NCBI RefSeq assembly: GCF_009372215.1
Contig: NZ_LWRV01000080.1
Location: 18,808 to 82,807, forward strand
Reading direction: 5' to 3'
Source of the DNA: Acinetobacter portensis
GTDB taxonomy: Bacteria; Pseudomonadota; Gammaproteobacteria; Pseudomonadales; Moraxellaceae
Length of the DNA stretch: 64,000 bases
Made by a program: the position numbers and the translations under genes. Below, one piece after another: positions 56,964-64,000 of this stretch (position 1 is the first letter of the stretch; every line of letters starts with the position of its first letter). Under the pieces are notes generated by a model that saw nothing but the letters and a program-made list of their open reading frames with translations, had not been told where the DNA came from and did not search any database.

Positions 56964-58013
56964 ATGAAAAATTCCAAAACGGATACCGATATGATTGGCG
57001 CATTGATGCTCGACATCGCTGGCACAGAACTTACTCAAGAAGATATTCAACTATTACAAGCTCCGCAAGTCGGTGGTGTCATTTTATTTGGACGAAATAT
57101 TGAATCACCAAAGCAAGTTCGTGCGCTAACGGACCATATGCGACAAATTCGCCCTGAAATTTTAATTGCAGTCGATCAAGAAGGTGGTCGTGTTCAACGC
57201 CTTAGAAAAGGCTTTACCCTACTTCCAGCAATGGGTCGTTTTGGCGAGCTTTATAAAACCAACCCAAATAAAGCATTAGATTTAACCGAACAATGTGGAT
57301 GGTTAATGGCAACAGAAGTTCTTGCAGTTGGTATCGACTTTAGCTTCGCACCTGTACTCGATTTAAATGATGTAAGCGATGTGATTGGCGACCGTAGTTT
57401 TGCCACAAACATTGATGACATTATTCCGCTTGCAGAAGCCTTTTTAAAAGGTATGAAACGTGCAGGAATGGCATCTACAGGTAAACATTTCCCAGGTCAT
57501 GGCTCTGTAAAAGCAGACTCACATGTTGCCGCGGCAATCGACTCACGCTCTTTTGATGAAATTCAACAAAAAGATATGCAGACATTTATCAAGCTAAAAC
57601 CACAACTTGATGCCCTCATGCCTGCTCATGTGATTTATGACCAAGTTGACCCAAACCCTGCAGGTTTTTCTGAATTTTGGATTCAAAAAGTTTTGCGTAA
57701 AGATTTAGATTTTGACGGTGTACTTTTCTCTGACGATTTAAGCATGCAAGCGGCTTGTGTTGCAGGTGGTGCAGACTCACGTATTCAAGCTGCATTAAAA
57801 GCAGGTTGTGACATGGGCTTAGTCTGCAATGATCGTGAAGCACAATGTATTGCCCTAGAAGGAATTGTCGATTTACCACTTCCAAATCAAGCACGTTTAG
57901 AACGTATGCGTGGACGTATTCCTGATATTCAAATGGGTGATGAACTTGCATTGGGTGATGAATGGCTAAAAGTTCGAGATAACATTGTCGCATTCAAAAA
58001 CTCATTATCTTAA
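56964..58013 (+). CDS. nagZ: NagZ, beta-N-acetylhexosaminidase
   Basis: Glycoside hydrolase family 3 enzyme of 349 residues from the chosen start; it removes N-acetylglucosamine from muropeptides during wall recycling. Motifs are LMLDIAGTELTQED at the start, VDQEGGRVQRL, the family signature KHFPGHGSVKADSH (His on the flexible loop) and SDDLSMQA with the nucleophile Asp. In-frame ATGs at 56916 and 56991 are alternatives; none has a strong ribosome site. It is divergent from prc. Confidence 0.93.
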   Translation: MKNSKTDTDMIGALMLDIAGTELTQEDIQLLQAPQVGGVILFGRNIESPKQVRALTDHMRQIRPEILIAVDQEGGRVQRLRKGFTLLPAMGRFGELYKTNPNKALDLTEQCGWLMATEVLAVGIDFSFAPVLDLNDVSDVIGDRSFATNIDDIIPLAEAFLKGMKRAGMASTGKHFPGHGSVKADSHVAAAIDSRSFDEIQQKDMQTFIKLKPQLDALMPAHVIYDQVDPNPAGFSEFWIQKVLRKDLDFDGVLFSDDLSMQAACVAGGADSRIQAALKAGCDMGLVCNDREAQCIALEGIVDLPLPNQARLERMRGRIPDIQMGDELALGDEWLKVRDNIVAFKNSLS

Positions 58014-58020
58014 TCATTTG

Positions 58021-58046
58021 AAAAGAGCATCTTCGGATGCTCTTTT
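58021..58046 (+). terminator. Terminator of nagZ
   Basis: Inverted repeat AAAAGAGCATC / GATGCTCTTTT with a TTCG loop and a T run, 8 bases after the nagZ stop. Confidence 0.9.
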
Positions 58047-58235
58047 TTTATAGACTTAGATGAGCATTAAAAAAACAAACACATTATAAAGCGTTATATT
58101 TCACATTTTTTCTCTCAACTTAAGTTAAAACAAACATCTCAACACTCTGATTCATTTTATTTTATTAATTGAAGCTTCATTGTCCTGCTGAGGACTGTTA
58201 ATATCGAGTAGAAATTTCTAAGTGATCAAACCGCT

Positions 58236-59501
58236 ATGCAAGAGTCTATTGAACAATATATGCAAACGGTAGGACAACAAGCACGTCAAGCATCATGTGT
58301 GCTTTCAAGTGCGTCTACCCAAGCAAAAAACAATGCTTTATCTGCTATTTACACTGCTTTAGAAAACAGTGAATCTGCAATTTTAGCTGCTAATCAAATT
58401 GATATGACCAAAGCACATGCCAACAACTTGGACAGTGCTTTACTTGATCGCTTAGAACTTACCCCCACACGCTTTAAAGGCATGTTAGATGGCTTGAAAG
58501 ATGTCATCAGCCTTGTAGATCCGATTGGTGAAATTACAGATTTAGCGTATCGCCCATCGGGCATTCAGCTTGGAAAAATGCGTGTGCCTTTAGGCGTGGT
58601 TGGTATGATTTACGAATCTCGACCAAACGTAACTTTAGAAGCCGCATCCCTTGCTTTAAAATCGGGTAATGCCATTATTTTACGTGGTGGTTCAGAAGCG
58701 CTTGAGTCAAATAAAGCCATTGCTGAAGCGGTTCAGCACGGTTTAAAAGTTGCAGGCTTACCTGAAAATTCGGTTCAAGTCATTAGTACCGCAGATCGTG
58801 CTGCGGTGGGTCAGCTAATTACACTCACTGAATTTGTCGATGTGATTATCCCTCGTGGTGGTAAAGGCTTAATCGAGCGTATTACTAAAGAAGCGCGCAT
58901 TCCTGTCATTAAACATTTAGATGGTAATTGCCATGTATTTGTTGAAGCACAAGCAGATTTACAAAAAGCACTTCCTATTGCTCTCAATGCCAAGACACAT
59001 CGTTATGGCGTATGTAATGCAATGGAATCTTTACTTGTAGATGAAAAAGTTGCTGAAGAATTTTTACCACGCATTGCTGAACTTTATGCAGAAAAACAAG
59101 TTGAGCTACGTGGTTGCTTACACACTCAAAAAATTCTGGGAAGCACTGTTATTCCTGCGACAGAAGAAGATTGGTACACAGAATACTTAGGACCAATTTT
59201 GGCAGTAAAAGTCGTTTCAGGCATAGATGAAGCCATTGAGCACATTAATAAATATGGCTCACATCATACCGATTCAATCATTACAGAAAACTTCAACCTT
59301 GCACGTCAATTTTTGGCTCGTGTAGATTCAAGTTCTGTGATGATTAATGCATCTACTCGTTTTGCAGATGGTTTTGAATATGGCTTAGGTGCTGAAATTG
59401 GTATTTCTACAGATAAAATTCATGCACGTGGTCCTGTTGGTTTAGAAGGCTTAACATCGCAAAAATGGATTGTGTTTGGTGATGGTCAAATTCGCCAATA
59501 G
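58236..59501 (+). CDS. proA: ProA, gamma-glutamyl phosphate reductase
   Basis: NADPH-dependent enzyme of 421 residues that makes glutamate semialdehyde for proline. The aldehyde-dehydrogenase fold is clear: [35 protein letters not shown], the catalytic Cys in [16 protein letters not shown], and [21 protein letters not shown]. The start at 58236 lacks a clear ribosome site; ATG at 58260 is an alternative. proB is not adjacent. Confidence 0.95.
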   Translation: MQESIEQYMQTVGQQARQASCVLSSASTQAKNNALSAIYTALENSESAILAANQIDMTKAHANNLDSALLDRLELTPTRFKGMLDGLKDVISLVDPIGEITDLAYRPSGIQLGKMRVPLGVVGMIYESRPNVTLEAASLALKSGNAIILRGGSEALESNKAIAEAVQHGLKVAGLPENSVQVISTADRAAVGQLITLTEFVDVIIPRGGKGLIERITKEARIPVIKHLDGNCHVFVEAQADLQKALPIALNAKTHRYGVCNAMESLLVDEKVAEEFLPRIAELYAEKQVELRGCLHTQKILGSTVIPATEEDWYTEYLGPILAVKVVSGIDEAIEHINKYGSHHTDSIITENFNLARQFLARVDSSSVMINASTRFADGFEYGLGAEIGISTDKIHARGPVGLEGLTSQKWIVFGDGQIRQ

Positions 59502-59914
59502 ATCAAATTAAAGACAAACAAAAAGGGCTCATTTTCGATGAGCCCTTTTTTTATTTTTCAAAAAAATTAAGTTGATAATTTAATGAGGTTTTATTTAAAA
59601 ACCGATTTAAAAATATCAAAAAATAATCACATAAACATTTTATGGATATTTTATAAACTATGCTATGTTAACTGTGTGATTAATATGAAATACCACCATT
59701 TCAATAATAAATGAGGTCTATAACTTCATAAATTTTAATTATTATTGAATTGATGGTCGATTGTGCTTAAGTCTAATCTCCTAAAGTCTATCTAGGACAA
59801 GAAAAAAGCACATGATACAAATACACACAGATCAAAAGATATAAATACATTGAATATCAATGATCCAGAGTAATAAACAACTCAAGTACGATCATTTTAG
59901 TTAAGGGAAAGGTT
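59502..59914 (+). promoter_or_regulatory. Intergenic region and presumed control region of ackA-pta
   Basis: After the proA terminator about 360 bases lie free before ackA. A perfect 15-base palindrome CATTGAATATCAATG at 59848-59862, 53 bases before the ackA start, may be an operator. No clear -35/-10 pair stands out. No gene longer than a few codons was seen. Confidence 0.4.
59521..59549 (+). terminator. Terminator of proA
   Basis: Inverted repeat AAAAGGGCTCAT / ATGAGCCCTTTT with a 5-base loop and a T run. Confidence 0.88.
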
Positions 59915-61129
59915 ATGCCTAAATCAGTACTCGTCATCAATTGCGGTTCATCTTCAATTAAATTTGCACTTTTACTCGAAGATCAAGACTTCCGCATTCA
60001 TGGTTTGGCTGAAAACTTAGGCACACCAGAAGCCCGAATTAAAGGCGTCACTATGGGTAATGAACCTATAGATATTAGTATTCCGAATGCAGATCACAGA
60101 CAAGCATTAGAAGTTGGCTTGGAACGTCTTGCTAACTACAAACCAGATGCAATTGGTCATCGTATTGTTCATGGTGGAACAATTACCAAAGCCGAACTTA
60201 TTACAGATGACATTATTCAAACTATTCGTGAAGCAACGCCACTTGCACCATTACACAACCCTGCTCACTTAGTGGGTATTGAAGCGACACAACGCTTATT
60301 CCCAGATTTACCACAAGTTGCTGTTTTCGATACTGCATTCCATCAAACGATGCCTGCACATGCATATCGTTATGCGTTACCGAAATACCTTTACACACAC
60401 CATAACGTGCGTCGTTATGGTTTCCACGGCACAAGTCATGCTTATGTTTCTGAACGTGGTTCTGAACTTGCAGGTAGCTTCAAAAAAGGTGGATGGCTAA
60501 CAGCACATTTAGGCAACGGTAGTTCAACCTGTGCTATTTGGAATGGACAAAGTGTTGATACATCAATGGGTTTAACACCGCTTGAAGGCGTGGTAATGGG
60601 TACACGTAGTGGTGATGTAGACCCAAGTATTCATAGTTTCCTTGCCTCTAACTTAGGTTGGGATATTTATAAAATCGACAAAATGCTGAATAGCCAAAGC
60701 GGTCTTTTAGGTCTGTCCGATCTTTCCAATGATATGCGTACGCTGATTGAAGCATCGGAACAAGGCAATGAAGATGCAACACTTGCTATTGAAGTATTCT
60801 GCTACCGATTAGCAAAATCTCTTGCTGCACTTAGCTGTGGTTTACCACAACTCAATGGTTTGTTCTTCACAGGTGGTATTGGCGAAAACTCTGCATTTAT
60901 TCGTGAGAAAACCCTCGCTTACTTACCTCATTTTGGTTTCAATTTAAGCAAAGAAGCAAACGACAGCTTAAAACGTGGCACTGAAGGTCGTATTGATGCA
61001 GGCACAGGTCCACAAATTTGGGTTGTACCTACAGATGAAGAAGGTCGCATTGCCAAAGAAACGGCTTCTGTTGTTCAAAATGAGGTAAATGCATTCTTAG
61101 CAAAAAAGTCTGAAGCGGTATCGGCTTAA
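59915..61129 (+). CDS. ackA: AckA, acetate kinase
   Basis: ASKHA-fold kinase of 404 residues that interconverts acetate plus ATP with acetyl phosphate. Signatures are [13 protein letters not shown] at the start, GHRIVHGG, the block [26 protein letters not shown], and [23 protein letters not shown] stands directly upstream of the ATG, a strong ribosome site. It is followed 44 bases later by pta, so the pair forms the acetate overflow and uptake route. Confidence 0.96.
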   Translation: MPKSVLVINCGSSSIKFALLLEDQDFRIHGLAENLGTPEARIKGVTMGNEPIDISIPNADHRQALEVGLERLANYKPDAIGHRIVHGGTITKAELITDDIIQTIREATPLAPLHNPAHLVGIEATQRLFPDLPQVAVFDTAFHQTMPAHAYRYALPKYLYTHHNVRRYGFHGTSHAYVSERGSELAGSFKKGGWLTAHLGNGSSTCAIWNGQSVDTSMGLTPLEGVVMGTRSGDVDPSIHSFLASNLGWDIYKIDKMLNSQSGLLGLSDLSNDMRTLIEASEQGNEDATLAIEVFCYRLAKSLAALSCGLPQLNGLFFTGGIGENSAFIREKTLAYLPHFGFNLSKEANDSLKRGTEGRIDAGTGPQIWVVPTDEEGRIAKETASVVQNEVNAFLAKKSEAVSA

Positions 61130-61173
61130 AACATATTTAACTCATTTTTTTGATTTTGAAGATTTAGACCTCT

Positions 61174-63315
61174 ATGAAAACGATTTTATTGGTTCCAACT
61201 GCTGAAGGCGTCGGTTTAACATCTGCGTGTTTAGGCTTAATTTATGCTTTGGAATGCCAAGGTGTAAAAGCAGGTTTCTTAAAGCCCTTCTCTCAAGAAG
61301 CACAAGCGCAAACAGAAGATCGTACTACTGCGCTTTATCGGCATTTATTTAAAGATGAAACCGTTGAACCCATTACTTTTGAAGTACTCACAAGTCGCCT
61401 AAATCAAGGTGAAAATGATGAACTGCTTGAAGATGCTGTGCGTATGCATCGCGAAATTGCAAAAAAACATGACTTAATTATTGTTGAAGGCGTTGTGCCA
61501 ACGAGTCGAGATTCTTTTGCCGCAGAAATTAATACCGCTCTTGCAAAAGCACTGGATGCCAAAGTCATTATTGTCAGTAATGCCAATATTAATCAAGCAT
61601 CTGCATCTGCGGAAAAAGTTGAAAATCAATTGCGTCAATATGGTGGTATTTCGGGTGGTCGCCTTTCGGGCATTCTATTCATGCGCACCAAAGGTTTATC
61701 TGAAGATTCTGCACAAATTCCTGTTACCCTTGACCCAAGTTTACGTTTGGTTGATGAGACTCAAAGTTTCGTTGCACAAATTCAAAAAACACATGCACAT
61801 ATTGGCTCGAAAGATTTACCCGTTATCGGCTTAGTTCCGTTTAGTAATACGCTCAGTGTTCCACGTGTTTCCGATCTCGCATCACATATTCAAGCAAATT
61901 GGATTAATCGTGGCGATGCAAATCTGCGTCGTGTTTTGCACAGCAGTTTAATTGCTTCAAATATTGAACATGAACTCAATAAGTTTATTGCGGGTGAGCT
62001 GATCATTAGCGCATCTGACCGAATTGATGTGCTTTTAGCAAGTAGCCTTGCCAGCAGTAATGGCATTCCTTTAGCGGGTTTGGTGCTTACCGAACATCAT
62101 CAACCGAATAATCAAGTTTTAAATTTCTGCCAATCTGCAATTAAGCTAGGTTTGCCAATTTTACACACCTCTTTAAGCACCTTTGAAACAGCACAAAGAC
62201 TTGCCAATTTTGGCAATGAAATTCCTGTTGATGATACCGAACGTGCGAAACAAGTGACTCGTTTTGTTTCAAGCCATATTCATACAGAATGGCTCACAGA
62301 TATGTTAAACGGTTCGTATCAACAACGTTTATCACCTTCTGCTTTTCGTCATGAGCTTGTGCAAAAATCCACTGCTGCAAAAAAACGTATTGTTTTACCT
62401 GAGGGTGATGAACCACGCACCATTGAAGCTGCGGCAATTTGTCAGGCTCGTGGAATTGCACAATGTATTTTATTGGCAAAACCTGAAGTTGTTGTTGAAG
62501 TTGCAAAAGCACGTGGTATTGAACTACCAAATGATTTAGAAATTATTGATCCTGATTTAATTCGAGATAATTACGTTGGGAAAATGGTTGAGCTTCGCAA
62601 AGGTAAAATTAACGAGCTTCAAGCGAAAGAGCAACTTCAAGATACCGTGGTTTTAGGTACGATGATGTTGGCTTTAGATCAAGTTGATGGTTTAGTTTCA
62701 GGTGCAGTTCATACCACTGCCAATACTGTTCGCCCTGCTTTCCAACTGATTAAAACAGCGCCTGATTATTCGCTTGTATCATCGGTATTCTTCATGTTGT
62801 TACCCGATGAAGTTTATGTTTATGGCGACTGTGCAATTAACCCAGATCCTAATGCCGAACAACTTGCTGAAATTGCCATTCAATCTGCAGATTCTGCAAA
62901 AGCATTTGGTATTGACCCTCGCATTGCCATGATTTCATATTCAACTGGCACTTCGGGTACAGGTGCAGATGTTGAAAAAGTTGCTGAGGCAACACGTATT
63001 GCCAAAGAACGTCGCCCTGATTTACTCATTGATGGACCACTTCAATACGATGCCGCTTCGGTTGAAAGTGTTGGTCGCTCTAAAGCGCCTGATTCCCAAG
63101 TTGCAGGTCGTGCCAATGTGTTTATTTTCCCAGATTTAAATACAGGTAATACAACTTATAAAGCGGTTCAGCGTTCTGCGAATGTAGTGAGTGTTGGTCC
63201 TATGCTTCAAGGTTTAAACAAACCTGTAAATGACTTGTCACGCGGTGCATTGGTGGATGATATTGTATTTACCATTGCTCTAACGGCAATTCAAGCTGAG
63301 CAACAGTCGGTTTAA
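61174..63315 (+). CDS. pta: Pta, phosphate acetyltransferase (long form)
   Basis: Long Pta of 713 residues that interconverts acetyl-CoA and acetyl phosphate. The N-terminal part (about 1-200) is a P-loop-like domain beginning LLVPTAEGVGLTS, a DRTGG-type domain follows (about 215-330), and the catalytic PTA domain begins near residue 390 with RIVLPEGDEPRTIEAA. Catalytic-region motifs include MISYSTGTSGTG and DGPLQYDAA. The three-domain form is the allosteric type known from enterobacteria. Confidence 0.95.
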   Translation: MKTILLVPTAEGVGLTSACLGLIYALECQGVKAGFLKPFSQEAQAQTEDRTTALYRHLFKDETVEPITFEVLTSRLNQGENDELLEDAVRMHREIAKKHDLIIVEGVVPTSRDSFAAEINTALAKALDAKVIIVSNANINQASASAEKVENQLRQYGGISGGRLSGILFMRTKGLSEDSAQIPVTLDPSLRLVDETQSFVAQIQKTHAHIGSKDLPVIGLVPFSNTLSVPRVSDLASHIQANWINRGDANLRRVLHSSLIASNIEHELNKFIAGELIISASDRIDVLLASSLASSNGIPLAGLVLTEHHQPNNQVLNFCQSAIKLGLPILHTSLSTFETAQRLANFGNEIPVDDTERAKQVTRFVSSHIHTEWLTDMLNGSYQQRLSPSAFRHELVQKSTAAKKRIVLPEGDEPRTIEAAAICQARGIAQCILLAKPEVVVEVAKARGIELPNDLEIIDPDLIRDNYVGKMVELRKGKINELQAKEQLQDTVVLGTMMLALDQVDGLVSGAVHTTANTVRPAFQLIKTAPDYSLVSSVFFMLLPDEVYVYGDCAINPDPNAEQLAEIAIQSADSAKAFGIDPRIAMISYSTGTSGTGADVEKVAEATRIAKERRPDLLIDGPLQYDAASVESVGRSKAPDSQVAGRANVFIFPDLNTGNTTYKAVQRSANVVSVGPMLQGLNKPVNDLSRGALVDDIVFTIALTAIQAEQQSV

Positions 63316-63343
63316 AATCTAATTTTGACTTAAACGTTTTAAC

Positions 63344-63375
63344 AACCCCACCCTATCGAATGATGGGGTTTTTTA
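63344..63375 (+). terminator. Terminator of pta
   Basis: AACCCCA / TGGGGTT stem with a 13-base loop and a T run. Its core is repeated almost exactly at 63926-63945. Confidence 0.72.
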
Positions 63376-63537
63376 TTTTTAGTATCAACTATGATATTGA
63401 CTTCACTTCCATAACAAGCAAAACTAATCTCCGACTTAAAATAATTAAAGTTATAAAATCAATACTTTATGGCACTTATTATTTAATATTCCATGTAAAT
63501 AAAAGTACTCCAAGCACAAACAAAGAGTTATAAAATT

Positions 63538-63882
63538 ATGAAAAATTTCGTTTTATTTTTAAGAGCTAACACAAACATGTCTCCTGAAGCATTCAGCGAT
63601 CCTAAAGAAATTGAGCTAAGAATGGCTTGGCTTAAAAATCTTGAAGAATCTGGTGCTGTTGTAAATTTAGGTGGAACAATGCCACCTATTCCAACTATGG
63701 CAACAACTTTATTCGCAGATGGCTCAACAACTCTTGGTGCGTTTAAAGAAGTTTCACACTTTTTAACAGGCTATATTATTGTGAAAGCTGAAAGCTTAGA
63801 AGCAGCTTTAGAATTAGCAAAAACAAATCCAATTTTAGTTGCAGGCGGTAGCGTAGAAGTACGAGAAATTCTTTTACGTTAA
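63538..63882 (+). CDS. YciI-like (DGPF-domain) protein
   Basis: Small protein of 114 residues of the YciI/YCII-related ferredoxin-like family. The N-terminal strand KNFVLFLRAN, the LKNLEESGAVVNLGGTMPP block, and the central DGSTTLGAFKEVSHFLTGYIIVKAESLEAALELAKTNP in pieces match the DGPF-domain pattern of strand, helix and the Gly-Tyr turn. Members are dimeric with unknown or enzyme-like roles. It has no cysteines and no signal. Single gene between two similar terminators. Confidence 0.8.
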   Translation: MKNFVLFLRANTNMSPEAFSDPKEIELRMAWLKNLEESGAVVNLGGTMPPIPTMATTLFADGSTTLGAFKEVSHFLTGYIIVKAESLEAALELAKTNPILVAGGSVEVREILLR

Positions 63883-63924
63883 TACATAATTATTAAAGTA
63901 TTCCGTCATCCAGAAATGACATCC

Positions 63925-63951
63925 TACCCTATCGAATGATGGGGTATTTTT
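63925..63951 (+). terminator. Terminator of the YciI-like gene
   Basis: TACCC / GGGTA stem followed by TTTTT. The 20-base core is identical to that of the pta terminator 576 bases upstream. Confidence 0.6.
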
Positions 63952-63979
63952 ATGTTTAGAATAATAAAGCTAAAAAGGC

Positions 63980-64000
63980 ATTTGAGATTTGAGATTTGAG
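63980..64000. repeat. 7-base tandem repeat at the window edge
   Basis: Three exact copies of ATTTGAG end at the last base of the window, so the array may be longer. Confidence 0.75.

Noticed and set aside
57616..57993. Minus-strand open frame of 125 codons inside nagZ
   Set aside because: It is fully antisense to a conserved enzyme, with a His- and Leu-rich composition and no start signal.
59848..59862. Palindrome before ackA as an FNR site
   Set aside because: The half-sites TTGA and TCAA are separated by three bases; the FNR pattern TTGAT-N4-ATCAA is not met.

Overview
The window is a 64 kb piece of a low-GC gammaproteobacterial chromosome. Gene content and order (secDF, cysM-exonuclease-rlmD-relA divergent from a BarA/GacS hybrid kinase, three-gene pntAA-pntAB-pntB, dusA, tcdA, prfC, prc, nagZ, proA, ackA-pta) and protein style suggest Acinetobacter or a close relative; this is inference from gene content, not a database match. 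No rRNA, tRNA, insertion sequence, prophage or CRISPR array was found.

Layout. (1) 1-1228: the 3' end of secD and complete secF, closed by a bidirectional terminator. (2) 1278-19115, minus strand: one tightly packed operon of 21 genes for an aryl polyene (APE) type pigment. It encodes two ketosynthases, a chain-length factor, a ketoreductase, two dehydratase domains (one fused to the acyl-AMP ligase), two acyl carrier proteins, a phosphopantetheinyl transferase, an aromatic amino acid lyase, a thioesterase, acyltransferases, a glycosyltransferase, a LolA-like carrier, an MMPL exporter, a halogenase-like flavoprotein and small envelope proteins. Together they can make an aromatic starter, extend it on ACP, attach it to a lipid and move it to the outer membrane. 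(3) 19287-24781, minus strand: cysM, exonuclease, rlmD, relA. (4) 25037-30953, plus strand: hybrid kinase, a crotonase/GlxR/Hyi group, rsfS. (5) 31010-36267, minus strand: amtB plus an unknown gene behind a textbook sigma54/NtrC promoter, then the proton-translocating transhydrogenase. (6) 37069-42219, plus strand: two transporters, dusA and a secreted alpha/beta hydrolase broken by a frameshift in an A8 run. (7) 42325-47557, minus strand: tcdA, a TatD nuclease, two related lipoproteins, prfC. (8) 47813-56795, minus strand: a SPATE-like serine protease autotransporter interrupted by one in-frame amber codon, an MHYT-GGDEF-EAL protein and prc. (9) 56964-63882, plus strand: nagZ, proA, ackA, pta and a YciI-like protein.

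No wholly new multi-gene system is evident. The points most worth checking are the amber codon and the missing Asn-Asn cleavage site in the autotransporter, the unknown gene under nitrogen control behind amtB, the ligase-dehydratase fusion, lyase loop and halogenase-like enzyme in the polyene operon, and the poly-A frameshift in the hydrolase.
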